From Phytomonospora endophytica (GTDB taxonomy: Bacteria > Actinomycetota > Actinomycetes > Mycobacteriales > Micromonosporaceae), in contig NZ_JACHGT010000019.1 in the NCBI RefSeq assembly GCF_014202425.1, positions 121,311 through 185,310 on the forward strand: DNA of 64,000 nucleotides, read 5' to 3'. Under the pieces are notes generated by a model. It searched no databases and had not been told where the DNA came from. It saw only the letters and a list, made by a program, of their open reading frames with translations. The translations under genes and the position numbers were made by a program. This document shows positions 17,014-24,992 of the stretch, piece after piece. Each line of letters begins with the position of its first letter. Position 1 is the stretch's first letter.

Positions 17014-17598
17014 CTAGAAGTCCCCCGGAACGATCTCGCAGGGCCGGACCGGTCCCTCGACGATCCAGACGTCGCCGGTGACTCCCTTGGAGTCCCCTTC
17101 CCCGTGGGTGTGGATCTCCCACACCAGTGTCTGCCCGGGTTCGAGGCGGCTCGGGTCGATCCGGTAGTTCCAGTGCGACCAGTCGTCGTCGTCGAACCCG
17201 CTGTCCGTCTGGGTGATGAACCCGTCCGGCGGCGACCCGTCCTCATCGCCGACGTAGGCCCCGCGCGGTCCGGCGCAGTCCTCGCCGCCGCGGAGGAGGT
17301 CGACGACCGCCGGAACGCCGAAGAACTCCAGCTTGCGCTGGATGGCGGCGGCGTCGGCGGGCTCGATGTCGAAACCGGCCTTGACCTTGATCGTCCCGTC
17401 CGGCTCCCGCTCCACCGCGTAAGCCGGATCCTCTCCCAGCATCGGCACGCCCACGATCGCGGCCCCCGCCACCACCGCGGCGAACCCCGCCGCGAGCGCG
17501 TACTTCCGCCGGTGCGAGCGCGCCGGCCGGGCCGGCTCCCGGGACGCGACCTCTTCCTTCAGCGCCACGAGCAGGCGCTCCTTGAACGGATCTGCCAT
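17014..17598 (-). CDS. Single-span membrane protein, sigma-factor partner, function unknown
   Basis: A 194-residue protein: a basic cytoplasmic N-terminus (residues 1-32, ending RSHRRK), one membrane helix at about 33-53, and an outside domain with two cysteines (EDCAGPRG and VRPCEIV) that could form a disulfide. It follows the ECF sigma gene by only 14 nt, so it is probably co-expressed. It may act as a membrane sensor or target of that sigma factor. It lacks the zinc-binding HxxxCxxC motif of ZAS anti-sigma factors. I do not recognise the outer domain. Confidence 0.75.
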   Translation of the reverse strand: MADPFKERLLVALKEEVASREPARPARSHRRKYALAAGFAAVVAGAAIVGVPMLGEDPAYAVEREPDGTIKVKAGFDIEPADAAAIQRKLEFFGVPAVVDLLRGGEDCAGPRGAYVGDEDGSPPDGFITQTDSGFDDDDWSHWNYRIDPSRLEPGQTLVWEIHTHGEGDSKGVTGDVWIVEGPVRPCEIVPGDF

Positions 17599-17612
17599 CT
17601 CCTTCTCCCCTC

Positions 17613-18164
17613 TCACACGTAGACCGGCTCGGGTTCGACCACCGCGGCCAGGGTCTTGCGGGCCCGGTGCAGCCGGACGCTCGCCGCGACGCGGGTGACG
17701 CCCAGCGCGGCGGCCGCCTCGGCGACGGTGAGCCCGTCGACGGCGATGAGTTCCAGCAACGCCCGCGTCTTCTCGGGCAGCCCGTCGAGGGCCGCGACGA
17801 TCCGCCGGGCGGCGTGTTCGGCGTCGATGCGCTCCTCCATCCGCGCGACGCCTTCGGCGTCGAGCAGGCGGCGGCCGGTGATCCGGCGGACGGCGGCGAG
17901 GTCGCGCCCCCGGCGCCGCCGCTCCTCGGCGACGACGTTGCGCGCGACTCCGTAAAGCCACCCGGTGACCGTCCCCTTCCGGGGCCGGTAGGTGTGCGCG
18001 GTGTCGACGACGGCGAGGAACACCTCGGCGGTGAGGTCTGCCGCGGTGCAGGGGTCGTCGACGCGGCGGGCGATGAACCGGGTGACGCGCTCGTAGTGCG
18101 CGCGGTAGAAGCGCTCGAAGGCGTCGGCGTCGGTGCCGACGTCCTTCGGGTGAACTTCGTCCAT
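17613..18164 (-). CDS. ECF-type RNA polymerase sigma factor
   Basis: A 183-residue sigma factor with region 2 (FERFYRAHYERVTRFIARRV, DLTAEVFLAVV, and the -10 recognition stretch GWLYGVARNVVAEERRR). Region 4 has LLELIAVDGLTVAEAAAALG and ASVRLHRARKTL. Length is usual for the group. GAGGAG precedes the ATG. It forms a two-gene unit with the single-span membrane protein downstream, and is preceded by a region carrying the terminator of the next gene. Confidence 0.92.
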   Translation of the reverse strand: MDEVHPKDVGTDADAFERFYRAHYERVTRFIARRVDDPCTAADLTAEVFLAVVDTAHTYRPRKGTVTGWLYGVARNVVAEERRRRGRDLAAVRRITGRRLLDAEGVARMEERIDAEHAARRIVAALDGLPEKTRALLELIAVDGLTVAEAAAALGVTRVAASVRLHRARKTLAAVVEPEPVYV

Positions 18165-18227
18165 GAACTCCTCCTCTCGTTGTTCTCACCCGGTGCTTCG
18201 TTCGGGAGAAGTGTGCTGTTACACGAG

Positions 18228-18259
18228 AACGGGGCCTTTCCCGAAGGAAAGGCCCCGTT
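18228..18259 (-). terminator. Strong hairpin terminator
   Basis: AACGGGGCCTTTCC (18228-18241) pairs with GGAAAGGCCCCGTT (18246-18259) over 14 bp with a CGAA tetraloop, directly downstream of the gene ending at 18271. Confidence 0.75.
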
Positions 18260-18270
18260 GACGTGAGTCG

Positions 18271-19521
18271 TCACCGCAGGGAGGCGAAGGACTCCCGGTC
18301 GCGCTCGCGCTTGCCGTCGTCGGCGCTGTAGTCGGGCACCTCGTCGGGCTTGCCGAGGGTCTCGACGAGCCAGGTCGCGACCAGTCCGGCGACGAGGCCG
18401 CCGGCGACGTAGACGGCCGGGTGGAGGTGCCAGTCCTGGGCGGCGCCGAGCTGGACGACGCCGACCATGACGGCGGTCCCGAGCAGGGTCCCGGCGAAGC
18501 CGCCGCGGCGGCCCTGCGCGCTGGTCCCGCCGAGGAGCGCGCCGGCCAGGGCGAGCCCGCCGTAGAGGAGCGCGGTCTGGGAGGTCGGGCCGGTCGGCAT
18601 GCCCTGGGCGGTGCCGAGGGCGATGACGACGCCCGCCACGCCCGCCAGGGCGGTCGATCCGAGGGTGCCGAAGAGGGTGAGGGTCACGGCGCCGCGCGTG
18701 CGGCGGCCACCGGTGTCGCCGTCGCGGCAGGCGCCGAGGAGCCTGCGGGTGCCGGGGAGGGAGCCGACGACGCCGCCGACGATGGACAGCGCGGCGGCCA
18801 GGCCGAGGACGATGACGCCCCGGTCGTTGATGTTGAAGGCGTAGTCGGGCGCCAGTGCCGGCAGCTTGATCGACTCGACGCCGGCGAACAGGGCGAGGCC
18901 GACACCGAGTCCGGCGGCCCAGCCGGGGACCTTGAACAGCAGGATCAGCAGCGCGAGGACCAGTCCGGCGCCGAGGCAGGCGCCGACGGCGACGACCGCC
19001 GCGATCGCGGTGCCCTGGCCGTCGTAGAACTTGAAGAACAGGGCCGCCGCGGCCAGCGCGAAGGCGAAGAGGCCGAGGTTGACCGCGCGGACCCGCAGCG
19101 TCAGGGCGGTCGCGGTGGCCAGCAGCAGCACGGCGCTGAAGCCGAGGACGAGGTGCTTGAGGGGGGTGCCCTCGAAGAGGGTGGAGTCGGTCGAGCGGGC
19201 CCAGAAGAAGACGCCGGCGGCCGCCAGCATCAAGACGACTTCGAGGACGATGTGCACCAGGAGCCGGTCGTTGGCGTCGCGTCCGCCGACTTCGTCGTAG
19301 ACGTGGTCGAGGCGGTCGCCGATCGCGGTCACCGGGTCGGGCGTGTACCGGTTGTCGGCGGTCGGGAGGTCCGACGAGGCCGAGTAGGGGTCGTCGCGGT
19401 AGTCCGGCGACGAGGAGTATCCGGGCGGATCGTCACGATAGTCGCCGTGGGCGGGTGGGTTGCTGTCGTCGGGCGGCCCGTACCCGTCGGGGTATCTGCG
19501 GCCTCCGTCGTCATACGCCAT
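18271..19521 (-). CDS. Polytopic membrane protein, distant ABC (BPD_transp_2-like) permease look
   Basis: A 416-residue protein. Residues 1-60 are disordered and rich in Tyr, Asp and Pro with YRDDP repeats. About ten helices follow between 85 and 390, and a charged tail ends the protein. The segment TLRVRAVNLGLFAFALAA resembles the conserved 'LR.r..NlGl' segment of sugar/branched-chain amino-acid ABC permeases. No ATPase or binding protein is adjacent, so transport activity is unproven. It is monocistronic, with its own terminator. Confidence 0.75.
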   Translation of the reverse strand: MAYDDGGRRYPDGYGPPDDSNPPAHGDYRDDPPGYSSSPDYRDDPYSASSDLPTADNRYTPDPVTAIGDRLDHVYDEVGGRDANDRLLVHIVLEVVLMLAAAGVFFWARSTDSTLFEGTPLKHLVLGFSAVLLLATATALTLRVRAVNLGLFAFALAAAALFFKFYDGQGTAIAAVVAVGACLGAGLVLALLILLFKVPGWAAGLGVGLALFAGVESIKLPALAPDYAFNINDRGVIVLGLAAALSIVGGVVGSLPGTRRLLGACRDGDTGGRRTRGAVTLTLFGTLGSTALAGVAGVVIALGTAQGMPTGPTSQTALLYGGLALAGALLGGTSAQGRRGGFAGTLLGTAVMVGVVQLGAAQDWHLHPAVYVAGGLVAGLVATWLVETLGKPDEVPDYSADDGKRERDRESFASLR

Positions 19522-19595
19522 GACGGCTCACTCCTGCGGAAATCACCCATGCGTCTCGGGGGTAAGACGGGGTCGATCCGCACGGTACAAGCACC

Positions 19596-19635
19596 GGGGT
19601 GTCCCACGACACCCCTTCAAGGTCGAAGGGACCTT
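19596..19635 (-). terminator. Two hairpins downstream of the folate/DUF3180 operon
   Basis: AAGGTC/GACCTT (19619-19624, 19630-19635) and GGGGTGTC/GACACCCC (19596-19603, 19608-19615) lie 30-70 nt past the DUF3180 stop on the minus strand. No clear T-run, so a moderate call. Confidence 0.4.
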
Positions 19636-19664
19636 AAAAGCGGCTAATGCTTGCCGGGGTCGTC

Positions 19665-20174
19665 TCAGGCGCTCGCGGGGCCGCCGTCCTCAGTGGACTC
19701 GTCGTCGGGGCGGCGGGGGATGCGGCAGGCGCGTTCCAGCCAGAGCGCGGCGGCGACGAGGAGCAGTCCGGCGACGAAGCTGAAGGCCGTGGGGAGGAGG
19801 TCGTCGGCGGCGGCCTGGAGACGTCCGCGCTGGGCGATGGAGTAGACGAGGAGCGCGGCGTACCAGCCGGTGAACAGCGCGCCGCCGAGGGAGCAGGCCT
19901 TGGAGAAGGCGGCGAAGCGGGCCACCGACAGCGGCTCGACGGGCCGGGTCCCGGGGCGCCGTTCGATGCGCGCGCGGGTCTGTACGGCGCTGTAGCCGCA
20001 CACGACGGCGACCAGCAGCAGCGAGGCGCCCGTGAACCAGGAGGCTCCGGGCATGTCGCTGTAGAACCGGGTGACCACGAGCAGTCCGACGGCGGCCGCG
20101 CCGAGCGCGGCGACGAACAATGTGGACGGTCGGGTCGGCGGTAGGGTCGGTTTCTTCGGTGCGGACGGCGGCAT
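19665..20174 (-). CDS. DUF3180-family membrane protein
   Basis: A 169-residue protein with four helices (about 20-36, 44-62, 95-115, 128-145) and charged ends. Length, topology and position just downstream of folK identify it as a DUF3180-type protein, which in actinobacteria is commonly the last gene of folate clusters. It begins 10 nt after folK stops and is probably in the same transcript. Function is unknown. Confidence 0.8.
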   Translation of the reverse strand: MPPSAPKKPTLPPTRPSTLFVAALGAAAVGLLVVTRFYSDMPGASWFTGASLLLVAVVCGYSAVQTRARIERRPGTRPVEPLSVARFAAFSKACSLGGALFTGWYAALLVYSIAQRGRLQAAADDLLPTAFSFVAGLLLVAAALWLERACRIPRRPDDESTEDGGPASA

Positions 20175-20184
20175 GGCGCAGAAC

Positions 20185-20709
20185 CTATCCCAGTGCCTCG
20201 CCCGTCGGTGTCACCTGACGGGCGTCGGCGGCCAGTGTCGTATCGGTCAGGAGCCCGGCGACCGGTCCGTGCCCGGGCAGGACGGCGTCGGGTTCGATCT
20301 TCGACCAGGGTACGAGCACGAAGGCCCGCAGGTGCGCTCTCGGGTGAGGCAGGGTGAGCCGTTCGTCGTCGCTGTGGACCGCTTCGCCCGACTCGTCCCA
20401 GGCGGCGATGATGTCGACGTCGAGGACGCGGGGCCCGAAACGGCGGGCGGGGTCGCGGACGCGTCCAGCGGTGTTCTCCAGCTCCTGGGTGAGCGCGAGC
20501 CAGGCCTCCGGGTCGAGGTCGGGGCGGTCGGCGAGGACGACGGCGTTGCGGTAGGGCGGCTGGTCGGGGTCGCCCCAGGGCGGTGTCTCGTAGACCGGGG
20601 AGACCGCGACGACCGCGTCACCGAGGGCCGCGAGGGTCTTCCGGAAGACGGCGAGGACCGCGGCGGGGCCGCCGAGGTTGCCGCCGAGGGAGAGCAGGAC
20701 GCGGGTCAT
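20185..20709 (-). CDS. folK: 6-hydroxymethyl-7,8-dihydropterin pyrophosphokinase
   Basis: A 174-residue HPPK that transfers pyrophosphate from ATP to hydroxymethyl-dihydropterin in folate synthesis. Motifs: LSLGGNLGGP at the N-terminus, SPVYETPPWGDPDQPPYRNA, RFGPRVLDVDII (Mg/ATP site, including the DxD) and LPHPRAHLRAFVLVPW. Its ATG overlaps the folB stop (ATGA, 20706-20709), so the two are coupled. folP is not here but about 22 kb away at 43041. Confidence 0.95.
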   Translation of the reverse strand: MTRVLLSLGGNLGGPAAVLAVFRKTLAALGDAVVAVSPVYETPPWGDPDQPPYRNAVVLADRPDLDPEAWLALTQELENTAGRVRDPARRFGPRVLDVDIIAAWDESGEAVHSDDERLTLPHPRAHLRAFVLVPWSKIEPDAVLPGHGPVAGLLTDTTLAADARQVTPTGEALG

Positions 20710-21074
20710 CCGTTCTTCCTTTCCCTTCGGACGGTGACCGAAACATCGGTGAAGGCGTGCGCGATGGGCGCCTGAGGCTTGTGCACGGTGACCTCGCAGG
20801 CGTCGACACGCGGGTCGGCGAGGCAGATCGCGGCGAGACGTTCGGCGAGGGTCTCCAGGAGGTTGACGGGCTCGCCGGCGAGGACTTCGGCGAGCGCGTC
20901 GGCGAGTTCGCCGTAGTGGACGGTGTCGGCGATGTCGTCGCTCGCGGCGGCGGCGCGGGTGTCCATGTCGAGGACGACGTCGCAGCCGAAGTCCTGCCCT
21001 TCGGCGCGTTCGAAGTCGTAGACGCCGTGCCTGCCGCGCACGGTCAGGCCGGTGAGGGTGATGCGATCGGTCAC
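20706..21074 (-). CDS. folB: Dihydroneopterin aldolase
   Basis: A 122-residue protein that cleaves dihydroneopterin to hydroxymethyl-dihydropterin and glycolaldehyde. It has GLTVRGRHGVYDFERAEGQ, DTVHYGELADAL, NLLETLAERLA (conserved Glu) and EVTVHKPQAPI (active-site Lys). It is the first gene of folB-folK-DUF3180. The divergent hypothetical gene starts 100 bp away, so a promoter for each should lie in 21075-21173. Confidence 0.94.
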   Translation of the reverse strand: MTDRITLTGLTVRGRHGVYDFERAEGQDFGCDVVLDMDTRAAAASDDIADTVHYGELADALAEVLAGEPVNLLETLAERLAAICLADPRVDACEVTVHKPQAPIAHAFTDVSVTVRRERKNG

Positions 21075-21173
21075 GTGCGTACGCTAGCCGACCGCGGACG
21101 GGCGGCGGCGACGTACGCGCTGGCTTGCCCGGGACCGGTAGCCTGGCGGGATCTTCGGAACGAAGGGGGCGAC

Positions 21174-21734
21174 ATGACCTCGCCGCTGGACGGTCTCGTG
21201 GTTCGCGTGACCTCCCCCGACAATCAGATCCGGGCCGCGATCAGACACCCACACGAGGTGTCGGTGGAGTTCCGTCCGGGTGCCTACGCCCGCTACGACG
21301 TGCCCGGTCTCGAACGGCAGCTGACCGGACTGGCGGCCCTGTGCTGGACGGGTTTCCGGCGCGGGCTGACGCAGGCCGCGACGGCCGACGGGGTGTCGTT
21401 CCTGGTCGGTGAGGAACACGATCCCTCACCGGCGGGCCGCGCCTATCGGGCGGGGCTCGCCGAGATCGAGGTGCGGGCGGAGTCGCCGGGCGGCTGGGTG
21501 CGGCTGGCGACGAAGGGGTTCCTGCGCTGGAAGGTCGCGATCAGGCCCGGGGCGCTGGAGCGGCTGCCGGAGGGCGAGTTCCTCGCCGAGACGACGGCGG
21601 CGCTGCGGCGGGTGTTCGCCGAGCACGACCGCAAGGTGATGGTCCTCAAGGACGAACACTTCCGGCTCGATCTGCCGCCGGGGATGCGCGACTGGCTCAA
21701 CGACGCCTACCCGCTGCCGAAGGCGGCGTCGTGA
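21174..21734 (+). CDS. Hypothetical protein, upstream of a lipoprotein gene
   Basis: A 186-residue soluble protein that I do not recognise. It is rich in beta/alpha alternation, has no signal or membrane helix, one cysteine, and a Leu/Arg-rich C-terminal helix (LAETTAALRRVFAEHDRK). GAAGGGGG precedes the ATG. Its stop overlaps the next start (GTGA), so it is coupled to a lipoprotein gene. The two may be linked to the WXG-type proteins that follow on the opposite strand, but that is context only. Confidence 0.75.
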   Translation: MTSPLDGLVVRVTSPDNQIRAAIRHPHEVSVEFRPGAYARYDVPGLERQLTGLAALCWTGFRRGLTQAATADGVSFLVGEEHDPSPAGRAYRAGLAEIEVRAESPGGWVRLATKGFLRWKVAIRPGALERLPEGEFLAETTAALRRVFAEHDRKVMVLKDEHFRLDLPPGMRDWLNDAYPLPKAAS

Positions 21735-22504
21735 CGGGCGTGGGGCGCAGGGCCGTGCTGGGGCTGGCCGTGGCGGCCGGGGTGGGTGCGCTCGCGGGCT
21801 GCGCGAAGGACGGCTCGCCGACGGCGTCACCGTCCACATCGGATACGCCGAGCGACCTGCCGCTGTCCGCGCCGGCCGAGCCGGACGCGACCGCACCGGC
21901 GGCGGGGGCGCTGCGGGTCGTCGACAGCGGCTGGTCGCACGAGTCCAGAGAGGGCGTCAAGGTGTTCTCCTACGGGGTGATCGTGGAGAACACCAGTGAT
22001 CGCGTCGCCTTCCAGACCACCGCGTCGGTGCGGTTCACCGACGCGTCCGGGCTGGACGTGATGGCGCCCGAGGGGTCCTTCCTCGACGGTCGCGTCACGG
22101 TCGTCCTGCCCGGCGAGCGCGTCGGCTTCGGCGCGACGTTCCTGTCGGTGGCAAAGGGGGCCGAGAAGATGGACGTCGAACTCGTCACCGCCGAATGGTG
22201 GGCGAAGGACAACACGGCACTGGAGTTCGCGCCGATCACCGTCGGGGACGTCGCCACCGACCGCGCGCACCCGCCGAAGCAGCTGATGTTCACCGTCACC
22301 TCGGGCTACACCGAGCAGCTGGTGAGCACCCGCGCGGCGGCGGTGTTCCGCGACGAGGCCGGCAAGATCGTCGGCGGCACGACGGCGCCCGAGCCGTCGG
22401 CGCTCCCCAGTGGAGAGTCCAAGGGCGGATTCGGTGTGGAGTACGGGATGCCGCTGTCGGCCGCGCCCGCCGCGACCGAGGTGTACGTCCCGATCCTGAT
22501 CTGA
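21731..22504 (+). CDS. Predicted lipoprotein, function unknown
   Basis: A 257-residue exported protein. It has an RR near the N-terminus (GVGRRAVLGLAVAAG) and a lipobox LAGC, suggesting Tat-type export and lipid anchoring, followed by a Ser/Thr/Pro/Asp-rich linker (about 25-55). The rest is beta-rich, with spaced VVENTSDRVAFQT-like strands resembling FxLYD/DUF-type immunoglobulin-like lipoproteins; this match is tentative. The GTG start overlaps the upstream stop. A bidirectional terminator follows. Confidence 0.78.
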   Translation: MTGVGRRAVLGLAVAAGVGALAGCAKDGSPTASPSTSDTPSDLPLSAPAEPDATAPAAGALRVVDSGWSHESREGVKVFSYGVIVENTSDRVAFQTTASVRFTDASGLDVMAPEGSFLDGRVTVVLPGERVGFGATFLSVAKGAEKMDVELVTAEWWAKDNTALEFAPITVGDVATDRAHPPKQLMFTVTSGYTEQLVSTRAAAVFRDEAGKIVGGTTAPEPSALPSGESKGGFGVEYGMPLSAAPAATEVYVPILI

Positions 22505-22513
22505 CGGGCGGCC

Positions 22514-22540
22514 GGGTGCGGTCCACAAGGGACCGCACCC
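22514..22540. terminator. Bidirectional terminator
   Basis: GGGTGCGGTCC (22514-22524) and GGACCGCACCC (22530-22540) form an 11-bp stem with an ACAAG loop between convergent genes. Confidence 0.7.
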
Positions 22541-22547
22541 GCCGACG

Positions 22548-23597
22548 TCATTCGTAGTAGACCCCGCCGGGGCCCTTGATGTTGGTGTAGTCGGCGTTGG
22601 CCATCAGGTTGAAGTCCGCCGGAGGCGGGATCTCGATCTGGGCGCGCATGCTCCCAACCGTCTGGTTGATGGTGACCAGCGCTCGCGCGATCTTGTGCTC
22701 CTGGTCGTAGACGCCCTGGTTGAGCTTGGAGATCGCGTCGGTCATGCTGGCGATGATCTCCAGCGTCGTCGAGCCCTTGATCTCCGTCGACGGGGGCGGC
22801 GGCGGGTCCTGCGCGCCGACGATGTCGGAGGCCGTCGACGCCGTCGCCGCGACCGCCGCCAGGAGGATCGAGGCGCCACCGGTCGCCACCGCCGCGGCGA
22901 TGCCGGCCACCGCGCCGAGGACCGACAGGGTGATCGCCGTTCCCTTGATGTCCTTGTCGTCGGCGGTTTCGAGGACCTGGATGGTCTTCTCGCCGATGTC
23001 GACGATGTCGACGCCCATGCGCTTGTAGATCTCCTGACCGGCCTGAAGAGTCGCGGCCAGCGTGAACATGAGGTCGTGCTGGTAACCGATCGAGGTCCCG
23101 AAGGACGCCAGGTAGTTCTCGTGGAAGGAGTCGGCCGCCGTCCCGTGCCAGTCGTCAACGAAACTGTTGACGATCCCGACCTGGTCGAAGACCGTCTTGC
23201 CGGGACCCTTGACCACGGTGGGGTCGAGCCACTTCGTCCACTTCTCGCCCGCCGTCTTCAAGTCGGGTTTGAGAAAGGTCTGGCCGTTGACGAGCGCGGC
23301 GATGTGGCCGTCGAACTGCGCCTCGTCCGGCTTGGCGTACTTGGCGAAGGTGTCGGGGATCCAGGCGTAGTTCTTCTCGATCCAGGGCTTGATCTCCTGG
23401 AGCCACATCTCCTCACCGGACTTCATCGGCGGGTTCACCGAGCCGGGCTGGCCCGGCTTGTAGTCCGGGTAGTCCTCGCCGAGCTGGCGTTTACGTGCCT
23501 CCACAAGGGACTCGGACTGCTTGATGGTCATGCGCACCAGCGTGTCCAGGACACGCTGGCCGAGGTCGCGCAGTTGGCCTTCGGTCGGATGCGCCAT
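22548..23597 (-). CDS. WXG-type (ESX/T7SS-like) protein with membrane-active segment
   Basis: A 349-residue helical protein. DDWHGTAADSFHENY near residue 150 matches the W-x-G turn of WXG100-superfamily proteins. A Gly/Ala-rich hydrophobic stretch (about 225-260) looks like a membrane hairpin, then a PPPPP linker and a C-terminal helical region. Such proteins are type VII secretion substrates or toxin carriers, but no toxin domain is recognisable. It lies 10 nt downstream of a smaller companion gene and is probably co-transcribed. No EccC-type ATPase is in the window. Confidence 0.75.
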   Translation of the reverse strand: MAHPTEGQLRDLGQRVLDTLVRMTIKQSESLVEARKRQLGEDYPDYKPGQPGSVNPPMKSGEEMWLQEIKPWIEKNYAWIPDTFAKYAKPDEAQFDGHIAALVNGQTFLKPDLKTAGEKWTKWLDPTVVKGPGKTVFDQVGIVNSFVDDWHGTAADSFHENYLASFGTSIGYQHDLMFTLAATLQAGQEIYKRMGVDIVDIGEKTIQVLETADDKDIKGTAITLSVLGAVAGIAAAVATGGASILLAAVAATASTASDIVGAQDPPPPPSTEIKGSTTLEIIASMTDAISKLNQGVYDQEHKIARALVTINQTVGSMRAQIEIPPPADFNLMANADYTNIKGPGGVYYE

Positions 23598-23607
23598 GGC
23601 GAGCCCC

Positions 23608-24036
23608 CTACGGCAACTTCGGTTCGGGCAGCGGTTCGGTCAAGGGCTTGCTGCCGTCGGGATCATTGGGATCGAGCGGACCACCGCCCCACGCCGTGTT
23701 CATCGCGCCACCCGCCGCCGTGTCCTCCTGGGCGTAGACGTCGCAGATGTGGACGAGAGTCGAACCCGCCTTCTCCAGATTGTTGGCCGTGTTCGCCATG
23801 ATCGTCTGGACGGTGTTGCGCAACTCCAGCCAAGGACCGTAGAAGTCACCGAACCCGGTGCCCTCGACACCGGGACCGACCAACGCCGAACGCGACAAGG
23901 CGTCGCCCGCGCCCGAGGTCTCGGCGAGCTTGCCGTTGACGTGGATGTAGGTGGATGCCATGTGCGGCAGATAGACGAGGCCGGCTTTCCGGAGGTCGGC
24001 CAGCTTGACGCCGAGCGCGGGGCCTGAAAGTGGCAT
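23608..24036 (-). CDS. Small WXG-partner-like protein
   Basis: A 142-residue mostly helical protein: helices at about 5-40 and 65-115 around a Gly-rich GPGVEGTGFGDFYGPW turn, with a Pro-rich tail (LTEPLPEPKLP). Size and position directly upstream of the WXG-type gene suggest a helical-hairpin partner, as in EsxA/EsxB-like pairs. No classical W-x-G is present, but FYGPW may be the turn. AAAGGAAAG precedes the ATG at 24036. Its upstream region runs into a repeat island. Confidence 0.68.
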   Translation of the reverse strand: MPLSGPALGVKLADLRKAGLVYLPHMASTYIHVNGKLAETSGAGDALSRSALVGPGVEGTGFGDFYGPWLELRNTVQTIMANTANNLEKAGSTLVHICDVYAQEDTAAGGAMNTAWGGGPLDPNDPDGSKPLTEPLPEPKLP

Positions 24037-24178
24037 GACGGCTTTCCTTTCAGGGGTGCGTGCGCGCCTCCCCAGGGCGGTGGGGGGAGTGTAGTGGGGG
24101 GGTGCAAGGGGGTGGTGTTCTTGCGGTGGGGGGTGTTTCTTTGGGTGCGGGTTCGCCCGCTGCGGCGAGGGGTCTGTT

Positions 24179-24340
24179 TCTTTGGGTTGCGGTTCACCCG
24201 CTCCACCGGGACCCCTGCGTCTTTGAGATCGGGGGCGTTGCCGGGGCTCTGCCCCGGACCCCGCAAGGGGCTTCGCCCCCTTGACCCCCGGCCTCGCTCG
24301 GGAGACGGGGGGTGCCTTAGCGGTCTTTGGTTGGGTGGCC
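24179..24340 (+). repeat. GC-hairpin repeat, copy A
   Basis: A dense chain of small GC palindromes (CCGGGGCTCTGCCCCGG, then GGGGCTTCGCCCC) ending in GGTGCCTTAGCGGTCTTTGG. Near-identical copies occur at 25214 (inverted), 43902 and 44951 (inverted). A short tandem duplicate of its left end (TTTCTTTGGGT...) lies at 24136-24165. Confidence 0.85.
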
Positions 24341-24371
24341 GGGGCGCGGGCTGAGGTTGTTTGGCACAACC

Positions 24372-24495
24372 TGTCTCCGTCTTATCGGCCTTTTCAAGGG
24401 CACATGAAGAACCTGCCGGGGTCAAGGGAAAGAGCGCCCTTGACCCCGGCAGAACGCTTCATGTCGTCCAATCAATGGCCGAAGCGACGGAGACA
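24372..24495 (+). repeat. 124-bp terminal-inverted-repeat element, copy A
   Basis: It starts TGTCTCCGTC and ends GACGGAGACA. Inside, CATGAAG and CTTCATG flank a 16-bp perfect stem (CTGCCGGGGTCAAGGG against its complement) with an 8-base loop AAAGAGCG. It has exactly the length of the other three copies. It looks MITE- or REPIN-like; no gene inside. Confidence 0.85.
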
Positions 24496-24636
24496 CAGGT
24501 TAGTGGTGGCGGGGGGTGTGTCGCGCTGCGCGCGACCTGGGGAGGTGCCGGGTTGCCGTGCTCCCATGGCCGCATCGGGCGGATCTTCGCTTCATGTCGC
24601 GCTTGCTCGGAACGCGTACGACTGTGGAATCTGCGC

Positions 24637-24819
24637 CTAATTGAGGACGCAGGCGCTGCACATCCACACGCAGTTGCAGTTGAGGCAACAGCGCTTGTGT
24701 GAATGGATATTGCAGGCGACGTCCTTACACTTGCCCTGATCGGTGCAGCATGCTCCCGCCTTGGTCTTGGGAACGAGCAGGCCGAGCATTGCGTCACTTG
24801 CGGATTTGAGTAACTTCAC
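24637..24819 (-). CDS. Cysteine-rich small peptide, candidate RiPP-like or toxin precursor
   Basis: A 60-residue peptide starting at GTG 24819, which has GGGAG seven bases upstream. Residues 1-23 form a leader-like helix (KLLKSASDAMLGLLVPKTKAGA). The remaining 37 residues hold ten cysteines (CC, C, C, CC, C, C, C, C), with spacing such as KRCCLNCNC and MCSAC. The gene is AT-richer than its surroundings, has TTA and AAA codons, and sits alone between inverted repeats. Leader-plus-Cys-rich core fits a ribosomal peptide precursor or a metal-binding peptide. No modifying enzyme or transporter is adjacent, so the class is open. Confidence 0.65.
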   Translation of the reverse strand: MKLLKSASDAMLGLLVPKTKAGACCTDQGKCKDVACNIHSHKRCCLNCNCVWMCSACVLN

Positions 24820-24992
24820 GGTTTCTCCCTGATCGCGGAATCGATGATCACCGGCCGTGCCGCATTGATCACGGTCGATGCCAGAGTATGGCACAGGTCA
24901 CAATGTTCGCGCCATGTACGGCATGGCAAGGCATTGGCGGAGCGCTCGCCTTTCGCGCGTAGCGCGATCGGACCCCTCGAACGTCTTGCGTG

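Noticed and set aside
15263..17122. Long N-terminal extension of the first osmoprotectant permease
   Set aside because: It would overlap the whole ATPase gene; permease homology begins near 15985.
24060..24360. Small open frames inside the GC-hairpin repeat
   Set aside because: The same frames recur in every repeat copy and change with its length differences; they reflect repeat content.
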